Origin: Flavobacterium sp. UBA7665
Lineage (GTDB): Bacteria > Bacteroidota > Bacteroidia > Flavobacteriales > Flavobacteriaceae
DNA: 60,910 bases
NCBI GenBank assembly: GCA_002483285.1
Contig: DLHP01000042.1
Location: forward strand, 1-60,910
Direction: 5' to 3'
This document shows, in pieces, positions 41,005 to 49,434 of this stretch. Within the stretch, counting starts at the first letter, position 1. The number at the start of each line of letters is the position of its first letter. The notes beneath the pieces are model-generated. The model saw only the letters and a list, made by a program, of their open reading frames with translations. It did not search any database and was not told the DNA's origin. Both the position numbers and the translations under genes were made by a program.

Positions 41005-41124
41005 CTGCTGTCCGCTAACACGAGCGCAGCGAACTGGCCGAACACAAATTTAAAAATTTTTCCTGTGAGGCAATCTTTTCCTGCCTAAAGAAGGCAGCAA
41101 AAGGATGCCGCTTCCATCAGGGCT
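40995..41124 (+). repeat. Structured intergenic element, copy D (interrupted)
   Basis: 130 bp. Outer stem AGC/GCT and CCTG (41004-41007) with CAGG (41118-41121); variable pair T41006-A41119. Inner stem CTGCCT/AGGCAG around AAAG. About 55 bp (41017-41071), including a phrase-family-2 copy, is inserted between CCGCTA and ATCTTTTCC compared with copies B and C. Confidence 0.85.
41018..41042 (+). repeat. Phrase family 2, copy inserted in copy D
   Basis: ACACGAGCGCAGCG then AACTGGCCGAA. It lies in the insertion that interrupts element copy D. Confidence 0.7.
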
Positions 41125-41136
41125 AGAACACCGTCT

Positions 41137-42102
41137 ATGAAACAATATTTCTGGTTGCCGTTAGTATTATTGGTCCTTTTCGTTGCCTGCGATAAGAAAA
41201 GCAAGGTGGAGAAAGCCGTAGAACAAATCCCGGTTGAGGTCGATGTAAACCGGTTCGATAAAGCCTTTTTTCAAACCAAGCCCGAAGACTTGGGCAAACT
41301 GCAGGCGCAATACCCATTCTTTTTTCCACCGGGAAATGACGACCAGGTCTGGATTGAGAAAATGCAAAACCCACAATGGCGCGAATTGTACAATGAAGTA
41401 GAGAAGCGCTACGGCGATTTCAGCAGCGAAACCCAACAAATTGAAGAACTCTTCAAACACATCAAGTATTATTTTCCGAAGGCCAAAATCCCAAAGGTGT
41501 ATACGGTCATTTCAGAAATGGATTACCAGAACAAGGTCATCTACGCCAACAACATGTTGATTATCTCCCTCGAGCTGTATCTAGGAAAAGACCACAAGTT
41601 CTACCAATTCCCCGAATACCTCAAACAAAACTTCACGCAAAGCCAGATTCTGCCCGATATTGCGCATACTTTTGCGATGGGCCAGATTCCGTCACCAACA
41701 GAGAGCACCTTCCTCTCGCAAATGATTTACGCCGGAAAAGAACTTTACCTCAAGGACTTGCTGCTACCCCAAACCACCGACGCCGATAAAATCGGTTACA
41801 AACCAGAGCAGATTACCTGGTGCCAAGACAATGAAGGCTATATGTGGCGCTATTTCATAGAAAATAAAATGCTGTATGATACAGACCAGAAACTGATTCC
41901 GAGGTTCATCGCACCAGCACCATTCTCCAAATTCTACCTCGAAATAGACAATGAATCGCCGGGACGAACCGGTTGTTGGATTGGCTGGCAAATCGTACGC
42001 TCGTATATGGAAAACAACGAGGTTTCGCTTCCCGAACTGTTGCGTACCGATGCCAAGGAAATATTCGAAAAATCAAAATACAAACCCAAAAAGGATGAGT
42101 AA
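41137..42102 (+). CDS. gldB: Gliding motility lipoprotein GldB
   Basis: 321 residues. Lipobox LLVLFVAC gives lipidated Cys18. GldB is required for flavobacterial gliding and for the type IX secretion-linked machinery. The body holds PVEVDVNRFDKAFFQTKPEDL near the N terminus and SPGRTGCWIGWQIVRSYM near the C terminus, both as I recall from F. johnsoniae GldB (quoted in parts). It overlaps gldC by 8 bp, the known gldBC arrangement. Start ATG 41137 is 12 bp after copy D. Confidence 0.93.
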   Translation: MKQYFWLPLVLLVLFVACDKKSKVEKAVEQIPVEVDVNRFDKAFFQTKPEDLGKLQAQYPFFFPPGNDDQVWIEKMQNPQWRELYNEVEKRYGDFSSETQQIEELFKHIKYYFPKAKIPKVYTVISEMDYQNKVIYANNMLIISLELYLGKDHKFYQFPEYLKQNFTQSQILPDIAHTFAMGQIPSPTESTFLSQMIYAGKELYLKDLLLPQTTDADKIGYKPEQITWCQDNEGYMWRYFIENKMLYDTDQKLIPRFIAPAPFSKFYLEIDNESPGRTGCWIGWQIVRSYMENNEVSLPELLRTDAKEIFEKSKYKPKKDE

Positions 42103-42430
42103 TACAATCAAATCAGAGATCAAATTTACGGTAGAACTCGACGAGAACCGCGTTCCCGAAAAACTCATGTGGACCGCGCAGGACGGCGGAATTGAAGCCG
42201 AGGAAGCCAAAGCCATGATGCTCTCCATTTGGGACTCGAACGCACAAGAAACGCTGCGCATCGACCTTTGGACCAAAGACATGCCCGTTGACGAAATGAA
42301 GAAGTTCTTCCACCAGACGCTCGTGGCCATGGCCGACACATTCAATCGCGCCACAGGTGACGAGAAAATGACCGATACGATGAAGGATTTCTGCGATTAT
42401 TTTGCAGAGAAATTAGAATTGACCAAGTAG
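42095..42430 (+). CDS. gldC: Gliding motility protein GldC
   Basis: 111 residues, no signal peptide. It starts MSNTIKSEIKFTVELDENRV and includes PEKLMWTAQDGGIEAEEAKA and DLWTKDMPVDEMKKFF, the GldC pattern (quoted in short parts). In F. johnsoniae GldC supports, but is not essential for, gliding; it is thought to be cytoplasmic or periplasm-facing. The ATG at 42095 lies inside gldB (8-bp overlap), so expression is coupled. It is convergent with engB, with no gap between the stop codons. Confidence 0.92.
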   Translation: MSNTIKSEIKFTVELDENRVPEKLMWTAQDGGIEAEEAKAMMLSIWDSNAQETLRIDLWTKDMPVDEMKKFFHQTLVAMADTFNRATGDEKMTDTMKDFCDYFAEKLELTK

Positions 42431-43048
42431 TTAGAATTCGTCCGAACTGAAAATGCCTTGGTTGAGCTCGTCGATGTAGTCGAGCAAGGCGTCTTTCCCA
42501 GTCTGTTCAGTAGCGGATGTAACGAAATGAGGTGGCATTTCGGCCCAATTGTTTTGTAGCATTTGTTTTTTGTAAGCGGCAATGTGCTGCTCGACTTTCC
42601 CTTTGGAGATTTTGTCGGCCTTGGTAAAAATGATGCAGAACGGGATTTCACTGTCGCCCATATACTCCATAAACTCGAGGTCAATCTTTTGCGCCTCATG
42701 GCGGATGTCGATCAAAACAAACGCGCAAACCAACTGTTCCCTTTTTTCAAAATAATCGGTGATGAACTGCTGGAAAACCGACTTGGTCTTTTTCGAAACC
42801 TTCGCGTAACCATAACCCGGCAAATCCACCAAAAACCAATTGCTGTTGATCTTAAAATGGTTGATGAGTTGCGTTTTTCCTGGTCTGCCCGAGGTTTTTG
42901 CAAGATTCTTATGATTAGTGAGCATGTTGATCAGCGATGATTTCCCCACATTAGAGCGGCCAATAAAAGCGTATTCGGGAATCATCTCCTTTGGGCATTT
43001 GTCTACTTCGGAGTTGCTGATAATGAATTCTGCCGTATTGATTTTCAT
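42431..43048 (-). CDS. engB: Ribosome biogenesis GTPase EngB/YsxC
   Basis: 205 residues. Small GTPase for late 50S assembly. P-loop GRSNVGKSSLINML (about residue 28), G3 DLPGYGYAKV and G4 TKADK are all present. The ATG at 43048 is preferred over a TTG six codons upstream. A TAACTTTG -7 box lies 15 bp before the ATG. The hydrolase gene behind has its own terminator. Confidence 0.95.
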   Translation of the reverse strand: MKINTAEFIISNSEVDKCPKEMIPEYAFIGRSNVGKSSLINMLTNHKNLAKTSGRPGKTQLINHFKINSNWFLVDLPGYGYAKVSKKTKSVFQQFITDYFEKREQLVCAFVLIDIRHEAQKIDLEFMEYMGDSEIPFCIIFTKADKISKGKVEQHIAAYKKQMLQNNWAEMPPHFVTSATEQTGKDALLDYIDELNQGIFSSDEF

Positions 43049-43063
43049 GCTTTTAATTTTGGG

Positions 43064-43071
43064 CAAAGTTA
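43064..43071 (-). promoter_or_regulatory. -7 box for engB
   Basis: TAACTTTG on the minus strand, 15 bp before the ATG at 43048. It supports that start over the upstream TTG. Confidence 0.5.
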
Positions 43072-43074
43072 GCT

Positions 43075-43102
43075 AAAAAAGAAGCCGCTTACGGGGCGGC
43101 TT
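43075..43102 (-). terminator. Terminator of the alpha/beta hydrolase gene
   Basis: On the minus strand AAGCCGC and GCGGCTT (43096-43102 and 43082-43088) form a 7-bp stem followed by CTTTTTT. Confidence 0.85.
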
Positions 43103-43106
43103 TGTG

Positions 43107-43871
43107 TTATAAGTGTTTTTCTTTCAACCAGTCGTACATGAGTGTGTTGAACTCATTGGGATGTTCCATCATGGCGGCGTGTCCGCATTTGTCAATCCAG
43201 TAGAGTGAAGAGTTTGGCAGTAATTGATGGAATTCTTCGGCTACTTCAGGCGGTGTCACCTTGTCATTTTTACCCCAAATGATACAGGTTGGGACGTGCA
43301 TTTTGGGTAAGTCTTTGGCCATATTGTGTCTGATGGCGCTCTTGGCAATCGTCAGGGTCTTGATCAATTTGATGCGGTCATTCGCCATCGCGTAAACTTC
43401 CTCCACAATTTCAGGCGTTGCGATTTTGGGATCGTAGAAAACATCTTCTGCTTTTTTCTGGATGTAATCGCGGTCGCCACGGCGCGGATAACTGTCGCCC
43501 ATAGCACTTTCATACAAGCCAGAACTTCCCGTAATGACAAGCCCGAGCATTTTTTCGGGATACATTTTGGTGTGGTACAAAGCAATGTGCCCGCCGAGTG
43601 AATTTCCCAAAAGAATCACGCGATCAAAACCTTTATACGTGATGAAGTCTTTTACAAATTTGGCAAAAGCCTTCACGTTGGTCTTGAGGATGTTTTGTGT
43701 GTAAATGGGTAATTCGGGGATGACCACTTTGTAACCTTTCTCGGGGAAAAAATTGGCCACGCCGTCAAAATTACTAAGCCCGCCCATGAGTCCGTGGAGG
43801 ATGATGATTGGCGTGCCTTCTCCGGCTTCAAAATACCTGTAACGGCCTTCTTTTTTTAAGTCTTTATCCAT
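43107..43871 (-). CDS. Alpha/beta hydrolase
   Basis: 254 residues from the ATG at 43871. Oxyanion-hole motif ILHGLMGG, nucleophile elbow GNSLGGHIAL (serine about residue 99), acid in IIWGKNDKVTPPE and histidine in DKCGHAAMMEHP complete the triad. Resembles MhpC/BioH-type serine hydrolases. No specific substrate can be named. A TATATTTG -7 box lies upstream and the leader holds a CCGCA/TGCGG hairpin. Confidence 0.88.
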   Translation of the reverse strand: MDKDLKKEGRYRYFEAGEGTPIIILHGLMGGLSNFDGVANFFPEKGYKVVIPELPIYTQNILKTNVKAFAKFVKDFITYKGFDRVILLGNSLGGHIALYHTKMYPEKMLGLVITGSSGLYESAMGDSYPRRGDRDYIQKKAEDVFYDPKIATPEIVEEVYAMANDRIKLIKTLTIAKSAIRHNMAKDLPKMHVPTCIIWGKNDKVTPPEVAEEFHQLLPNSSLYWIDKCGHAAMMEHPNEFNTLMYDWLKEKHL

Positions 43872-43909
43872 CTGTTTTATTGGCGTTTTGTCCGCAGTTT
43901 GCGGGCGCA

Positions 43910-43917
43910 CAAATATA
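43910..43917 (-). promoter_or_regulatory. -7 box for the alpha/beta hydrolase gene
   Basis: TATATTTG on the minus strand, 38 bp before the ATG at 43871; exact TAnnTTTG. Confidence 0.5.
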
Positions 43918-44156
43918 GGATTTTTCGATTAAAAGAAAGCAGTTTGGGAGAATTTGAACAGTTCGCCACTAAAGTATTCGGTTTTCGAATCCAAAAATCA
44001 GCTGCTTTTGCGCTTTTTATTTTGTTGAATTAAGTCTAAAGGATTTACAATTCCAATGGCTTTTTTGTACTATTCTTTTTAATCCTTTAGATTTCTTAAC
44101 AATTCGTTAAAGAACTGATTCTGTGTAGCCCTGCGCCAGTTCTTGCGCACGATGTT

Positions 44157-44206
44157 AAAGTGGGAAAACTTATCAACAAAGTGGGAGATTGTGGTAAAAT
44201 GTGGTA
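44157..44206 (+). promoter_or_regulatory. Putative MraZ operator: four GTGG(G/T)A boxes
   Basis: GTGGGA at 44160 and 44181, GTGGTA at 44191 and 44201: spacings 21, 10 and 10 bp, so all face the same side of the helix. The first two read AAAGTGGGA. MraZ of other bacteria represses its own dcw operon by binding GTGGG-type tandem boxes, and these lie just before the mraZ -7 box. One 10-bp position (about 44171) lacks a box. Confidence 0.75.
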
Positions 44207-44216
44207 ATTATTTTTA

Positions 44217-44224
44217 TATTTTTG
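44217..44224 (+). promoter_or_regulatory. -7 box for mraZ and the dcw operon
   Basis: TATTTTTG fits TAnnTTTG, 25 bp before the mraZ TTG start. The two right-hand operator boxes cover the -33 region, which fits repression. Confidence 0.55.
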
Positions 44225-44249
44225 CTCCAAATCATTAAATCCAGTTTCC

Positions 44250-44723
44250 TTGAACTCCATAATCGGAACATACGAGTGTAAGATAGATGCCAAAGGAAGG
44301 CTGCTGCTGCCGGCGCCTTTAAAGAAGCAACTATCGGCTTCGCTTCAGGACGGCTTCGTTTTGAAGCGTTCTGTTTTTCAGCCGTGCCTCGAGTTGTACC
44401 CGATGTCAGAGTGGAACCTGATGATGCAGAAAATCAACAAGCTCAACCGTTTTGTCAAAAAGAACAATGATTTCATCCGTCGTTTTACGGCTGGGGTGAA
44501 AGTCATTGAAGTGGATGACCTCGGCCGTATTTTGATTCCAAAAGACCTGACCGTTTTTGCCAAGGTTTCAAAAGACATCGTGCTTTCTTCTGCTGTGAAC
44601 ATCGTGGAAATCTGGGATAAGGAGCTGTATGAAAAGTCAATCGATGATTCGGTGGTAGATTTTGCTGATCTCGCCGAAGACGTAATGGGAGGTGTAAATG
44701 ATGATGACAATGGAATATCATAA
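44250..44723 (+). CDS. mraZ: Division/cell wall cluster repressor MraZ
   Basis: 157 residues with two SpoVT/AbrB-like swapped-hairpin domains: ECKIDAKGRLLLPAPLKKQL near residue 9 and VDDLGRILIPKDL near residue 89. DNA-binding regulator at the head of the dcw cluster. The start is TTG at 44250: it gives the expected MNSIIGTYE start and no ATG is available before the first domain. Low initiation from TTG suits a low-abundance regulator. The end overlaps rsmH. Tandem boxes upstream are its likely operator. Confidence 0.95.
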   Translation: MNSIIGTYECKIDAKGRLLLPAPLKKQLSASLQDGFVLKRSVFQPCLELYPMSEWNLMMQKINKLNRFVKKNNDFIRRFTAGVKVIEVDDLGRILIPKDLTVFAKVSKDIVLSSAVNIVEIWDKELYEKSIDDSVVDFADLAEDVMGGVNDDDNGIS

Positions 44724-45606
44724 TCCGGTTTTATTACAAGCCACCGTTGGCGGTCTGGCCATCAAACCCGACGGCGTTTACGTCGACGTGACTTTCGGCG
44801 GCGGAGGACACTCCAGGGAAATCCTACGCCAGCTTGGCCCAAATGGTAAGCTGTTTGCCTTCGACCAGGATACCGATGCGTTGGCCAATGCCATTGCAGA
44901 CGACAGATTCACTTTAATCACCGAAAATTTCAGGTACATCAAAAGGTTTTTGAGGTTCCACAACGTGAAAAACGTCGACGGTATCTTAGCCGACCTTGGC
45001 GTTTCCTCACATCAATTTGATGTCGCCGAACGCGGATTTTCGACGCGTTTTGATGCCGAACTAGACATGCGCATGGACCAAAAAGGAGCCTTAAGCGCCT
45101 ATCACGTCGTCAACGAATACGACCAAGCCAACCTAAGCCGCGTGTTCCTTGACTACGGCGAACTCAAAAGCGCACCAGCCATTGCGCGCGTCATCATCGA
45201 GGCCAGGGAAAGCCAACCGATTAAAAATACCGAAGCGCTCAAACATGTGCTTGCAAGGTTTTTACCTGCGCACAAAAGCAATAAGATCCTCGCGCAAATG
45301 TACCAGGCGATTCGTATCGAGGTCAACCAGGAAATGGAGGCCTTGCGCGAATTTCTCGAGCAATCACTCGAGATTTTAACGCCGGGTGGACGCCTGAGCG
45401 TGATTTCATACCATTCGCTCGAAGACAGACTCGTGAAAAGATTTGTCAAAAACGGAATGTTTGAAGGCGAACCCGAACGCGATTTCTTCGGGAATTTCTC
45501 GGTTCCGTTTAAAACCATAGAAAAACTCATTGTGCCCGATGCCGAGGAAATCCGAAGCAACAACCGCGCAAGAAGTGCCAAATTAAGAGTAGCCGAAAAG
45601 ATATAA
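44698..45606 (+). CDS. rsmH: 16S rRNA (cytosine-1402-N4)-methyltransferase
   Basis: About 298-302 residues. SAM-dependent methylation of C1402 in the ribosomal P site. Motif I is VDVTFGGGGHSREIL; ADLGVSSHQFD, then RGFSTRFDAELDMRMD, then SYHSLEDRLVKRF are RsmH/MraW signatures. Four ATG codons (44698, 44701, 44704, 44710) lie at the start; the last gives MEYHNPVLL, the most family-like. All overlap mraZ, so translation is coupled. Confidence 0.95.
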   Translation: MMMTMEYHNPVLLQATVGGLAIKPDGVYVDVTFGGGGHSREILRQLGPNGKLFAFDQDTDALANAIADDRFTLITENFRYIKRFLRFHNVKNVDGILADLGVSSHQFDVAERGFSTRFDAELDMRMDQKGALSAYHVVNEYDQANLSRVFLDYGELKSAPAIARVIIEARESQPIKNTEALKHVLARFLPAHKSNKILAQMYQAIRIEVNQEMEALREFLEQSLEILTPGGRLSVISYHSLEDRLVKRFVKNGMFEGEPERDFFGNFSVPFKTIEKLIVPDAEEIRSNNRARSAKLRVAEKI

Positions 45607-45608
45607 TC

Positions 45609-45965
45609 ATGAAGAACGGCGGGGTTTACAGCATATTGAAAGCGAGGTTCCTGATCAACGAGGATGCCAATGCGGCCAAAAACTGGCGGTTCATCGTCTT
45701 TTTGATTGCGCTGGCCATTATTATGATCGCCAACACCCAGCGTTACGAGCAGAAAGTGTTTAAGATCGTGGCACTCACCAATGAAGTCAAGGAATTGCGG
45801 TCGGAATTTGTAGACCGCCGTTCAGAATTGATGCAACTTAAAATGGAGTCGACAGTATCCGAAAAAATGGTGGCCAAGAACATCTTTCCATCATCGGTTC
45901 CGCCCGTAAAAATAAAAGTCAAAAAACCAGAAGAAAAAGGATTTTTCAAAAGATTATGGCAGTAG
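45609..45965 (+). CDS. ftsL: FtsL-like cell division protein
   Basis: 118 residues. One membrane helix (about 28-46, IVFLIALAIIMIANTQ) followed by a coiled-coil-like periplasmic segment (LTNEVKELRSEFVDRRSEL). Size, topology and place between rsmH and ftsI identify it as the FtsL-type partner of FtsQ and FtsI, although sequence identity in this family is low. It overlaps ftsI by 10 bp. Confidence 0.87.
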   Translation: MKNGGVYSILKARFLINEDANAAKNWRFIVFLIALAIIMIANTQRYEQKVFKIVALTNEVKELRSEFVDRRSELMQLKMESTVSEKMVAKNIFPSSVPPVKIKVKKPEEKGFFKRLWQ

Positions 45966-47968
45966 AAGACAAGCACATCACGTACCGGATTTACCTAGTT
46001 GCCTTTGGGATTTTCCTGATGGCAATCGCCGTTGCTGTCAAGCTGACCAATATCCAATGGGTAGAGGGCGATTATTACCGCAAACTCGCCAAGGAGCGCA
46101 CCGTGCGTAATTTTGTGATTCCGGCCAACAAAGGCAACATCTACTCGGCAGATGGCAGTTTGCTCGCGACTTCGATCCCAAATTATGTGATCCGTTTTGA
46201 TGCCGTGGCGCCAAAAACCGAAGCCTTTGAGAAAAACGTCAAGTCATTGGCCGATTCACTGTCGTTCCTTTTGGGCAAACCTGCGAGTAACTTTCACTCC
46301 GAATTGCGCAAGGCGAGAGCCAACCACAATCGCTATTACCTTGTGGCGCGAGACCTGAGCTATACGCAGTACATGAAAATCAAAAGTTTTCCGCTGTTCA
46401 AATTGGGCGCCTACAAAGGTGGCATCATCGTAGAGCAGAAAACCGTCCGCGAACACCCGATTGGTAAAATCGCCGAAAGAACTATTGGATACGAGCGCTT
46501 AAAACCCGACGGAACTCCTGACGGAAAAGGAATCGAGTGGGCGTATCGCAAATACCTGAACGGAAAAGACGGTAAAATTCTCAAACAGAAGATTGCCAAA
46601 GGCCAGTGGAAACCCATCCGCGATGTCAATGAAGTAGACCCACAAGACGGTTATGACGTGGTTTCGACCATCGACGTTTACATTCAGGATATCGCACACC
46701 ACGCACTGCTCAAACAATTGCAATTGTACAAAGCCGACCATGGCTGTGTGGTGGTGATGGAAACCAAAACGGGTTACATCAAGGCTATCTCCAACCTCGG
46801 ACGCGGTTCGGATAAGGATTCTACCTATTACGAAACGACCAATTACGCCATCGCAGAATCGCACGAACCGGGCTCGACCTATAAACTTGCCGACCTGATG
46901 GCGTTGCTCGAAGACAAGAAAGTAGACACCAGTGCGGTTTATGACAGCAATGGCGGAACCGTGATTTATTCGGGTAAGAAAGTCCGCGACTCACACGAAG
47001 GCGGATACGGAAAAATTTCACTGGCACGCGGTTTCGAGGTGTCGTCGAACACCGTCATGGTTCAGGCGGTGTACAACAATTACAAGAACAATCCCGAGGA
47101 ATTTGTAAACCACCTGAATAATTTCGGGCTCAACAAACCACTCGGATTGCCCATTCAAGGCGAGGGAAAACCATACGTTCCGCAGCCTTCGGATAAAAAC
47201 CGCTGGAGCGCAATTTCACTACCGTGGATGGCATTCGGCTACGGGGTTTCGATCACGCCGTTGCAAACCTTGACGTTCTACAATTCGGTGGCGAACAATG
47301 GTGAAATGGTCAAGCCGCAATTCGTTTCTGAAATCAAGGAATGGAACAAAACCATCAAGAAATTCAATAAAGAAGTAATCAATCCCAAAGTGTGTTCAAA
47401 AGAAACACTTGATAAAGTGCAGGCGGTTTTAGAGAATGTCGTTAAGAAGGGAACCGGTTCTAAGTTGTATTCTAAAGATTTCTCAATGGCCGGAAAAACC
47501 GGAACCGCACAAGCCAATTACAACCGCAAGGACGGCACCGAAAAGCACTACATCTCGTCATTCGTTGGCTACTTCCCTGCCGACCAGCCCAAATATTCTT
47601 GCATCGTCGTGGTGCATGAACCCAATACAGCATTGAACAATTATTACGGAGCCGATGTGGCCGGGCCGGTTTTCAAACGAATCGCACAAAAGATTTTTAC
47701 CGATGCGCCATCGATGAACGAGATCAAAAACCTCAATAAAAAAGACACCAAACAAGAGAACAGCTACGCGGCTTATTATAAAAAAGCAAGCCAAAAGCAA
47801 ACTGTGGTTCCCAACCTCAAAGGCATGTCTGGTATGGATGCCGTGGCGTTGCTGGGCAATTTGCGCATCAAGGTGAAAGTGGTCGGTTTCGGAAAAGTAA
47901 AAAAACAATCGGTGCAACCCGGACAAAGGTTCGATGAAAGCACCGTCATCACACTAGAATTATCATGA
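45956..47968 (+). CDS. ftsI: Septal peptidoglycan transpeptidase with PASTA domain
   Basis: 670 residues, class B penicillin-binding protein (PBP3 type), anchored by one N-terminal helix. The catalytic triad motifs are STYK (about residue 306), SSN (about 363) and KTGT (about 514). A C-terminal PASTA domain (about 605-670, VVPNLKGMSGMDAVALL) is typical of Bacteroidota FtsI and absent in E. coli. Cross-links peptidoglycan at the septum, working with FtsW. Its stop overlaps the murE start (ATGA). Confidence 0.95.
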   Translation: MAVEDKHITYRIYLVAFGIFLMAIAVAVKLTNIQWVEGDYYRKLAKERTVRNFVIPANKGNIYSADGSLLATSIPNYVIRFDAVAPKTEAFEKNVKSLADSLSFLLGKPASNFHSELRKARANHNRYYLVARDLSYTQYMKIKSFPLFKLGAYKGGIIVEQKTVREHPIGKIAERTIGYERLKPDGTPDGKGIEWAYRKYLNGKDGKILKQKIAKGQWKPIRDVNEVDPQDGYDVVSTIDVYIQDIAHHALLKQLQLYKADHGCVVVMETKTGYIKAISNLGRGSDKDSTYYETTNYAIAESHEPGSTYKLADLMALLEDKKVDTSAVYDSNGGTVIYSGKKVRDSHEGGYGKISLARGFEVSSNTVMVQAVYNNYKNNPEEFVNHLNNFGLNKPLGLPIQGEGKPYVPQPSDKNRWSAISLPWMAFGYGVSITPLQTLTFYNSVANNGEMVKPQFVSEIKEWNKTIKKFNKEVINPKVCSKETLDKVQAVLENVVKKGTGSKLYSKDFSMAGKTGTAQANYNRKDGTEKHYISSFVGYFPADQPKYSCIVVVHEPNTALNNYYGADVAGPVFKRIAQKIFTDAPSMNEIKNLNKKDTKQENSYAAYYKKASQKQTVVPNLKGMSGMDAVALLGNLRIKVKVVGFGKVKKQSVQPGQRFDESTVITLELS

Positions 47969-49428
47969 TCGTCTTAAAAGACATATTGTACAAAGTGGCC
48001 ATCGAGGCCGTTAAAGGACCTACCGACATTGGCATCAATGCGCTCGATTTTGATTCGCGCAAGATTGTAGCCAATGATGTCTTTGTGGCCATCCGCGGAA
48101 GCGTTTCAGACGGGCACGACTACATAGAAAAGGCGATCGACATGGGCGCAGTGGCCATCGTTTGCGATACTTTCCCCGAGGCTATCGCAAGCGGTGTCAC
48201 TTACATCCAGGTCAAGGACACCAACGCGGCAATGGCATTCCTTGCGGCAAATTTCTACGGAAACCCATCGCACAACCTACAACTCGTGGGCATTACCGGC
48301 ACCAACGGCAAAACGACCATCGCGTCGCTGTTGTACCAGATGTTCAAAAAAGCAGGTTACAAAGTTGGATTGCTCTCAACCGTGAAAATCATGGTAGATG
48401 AAACCGAGTACAAAGCCACGCACACCACACCCGATTCGATTACCATCAACAGGTATCTGGCCGAAATGACGCACGAAGGCGTGGAGTATTGCTTTATGGA
48501 AGTAAGCTCGCACGGCGTACACCAAAAACGCACCGAAGCCTTGCAATTTGCGGGCGGTGTATTTACCAACCTGTCGCACGACCATCTCGATTACCATCCG
48601 ACTTTCGCCGAATACCGCGATGTCAAGAAGGCATTTTTCGACGGTTTGCCTAAGTCGGCTTTTGCCCTTACGAACATCGATGACAAGAATGGGCTCGTGA
48701 TGCTGCAGAATACCTACGCTAGGAAACTCACTTATGCGCTTAAATCTTACGCCGATTACAAAGCGCAGATCCTTGAGAACCAATTGTCGGGTTTGCTGCT
48801 CAAGATTAATGAGAACGACGTTTGGGTAAGGCTCATCGGGACTTTCAATGCCTACAATTTGTTGGCGATTTTCGGTACCGCGATTGAACTCGGCATGGAC
48901 AAACTCGAAGCTTTGCGATTGCTGTCGGAACTTGAGAGCGTTTCAGGCCGTTTCCAGTTCATCGTTTCGGACGCGAAAATCACGGCGATTGTCGATTACG
49001 CGCATACACCCGATGCACTCGAGAATGTACTGAGCACCATCAATGACATCCGCACCAAAAATGAACAGCTCATTACCGTGGTAGGTTGCGGCGGCGACCG
49101 GGACAAGACCAAGCGCCCAGTGATGGCCAACATCGCCTCGACGATGAGCGACAAGGCAATCATCACCTCAGACAACCCAAGAACCGAAGACCCCGAAAGC
49201 ATCATATCCGACATGGAAAAAGGTGTCGAGCCACAAAATTTCAAGAAAACCATTTCAATCACCGACCGCAAGCAGGCCATCAAAACCGCGTGCCAGCTCG
49301 CACAGCCCAACGACATTATCCTGATTGCCGGAAAAGGACATGAAACTTACCAGGAAATCCAAGGCGTACGCTACGATTTTGACGATATGGCCATCGTAAA
49401 AGAACTGTTAACCCAACTCAATAAATAG
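47965..49428 (+). CDS. murE: UDP-MurNAc-tripeptide (meso-DAP) ligase
   Basis: 487 residues. Adds the third stem-peptide residue in the cytoplasm. ATP site GITGTNGKTTIASL (about residue 110). The specificity motif is DNPR (in TSDNPRTEDP), which in this family marks meso-diaminopimelate as substrate rather than lysine. KGHETYQEI at the C terminus is another MurE hallmark. It starts inside the ftsI stop codon. Confidence 0.96.
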   Translation: MIVLKDILYKVAIEAVKGPTDIGINALDFDSRKIVANDVFVAIRGSVSDGHDYIEKAIDMGAVAIVCDTFPEAIASGVTYIQVKDTNAAMAFLAANFYGNPSHNLQLVGITGTNGKTTIASLLYQMFKKAGYKVGLLSTVKIMVDETEYKATHTTPDSITINRYLAEMTHEGVEYCFMEVSSHGVHQKRTEALQFAGGVFTNLSHDHLDYHPTFAEYRDVKKAFFDGLPKSAFALTNIDDKNGLVMLQNTYARKLTYALKSYADYKAQILENQLSGLLLKINENDVWVRLIGTFNAYNLLAIFGTAIELGMDKLEALRLLSELESVSGRFQFIVSDAKITAIVDYAHTPDALENVLSTINDIRTKNEQLITVVGCGGDRDKTKRPVMANIASTMSDKAIITSDNPRTEDPESIISDMEKGVEPQNFKKTISITDRKQAIKTACQLAQPNDIILIAGKGHETYQEIQGVRYDFDDMAIVKELLTQLNK

Positions 49429-49434
49429 AAAACC

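Larger units (their letters stand above)
43872..44249. other. 378-bp region between hydrolase gene and mraZ
   Basis: From the left: hydrolase leader with a CCGCA/TGCGG hairpin (43892-43904), its -7 box (43910-43917), AT-rich DNA without features, then four GTGG boxes and the mraZ promoter. No ORF with coding character. Confidence 0.7.
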
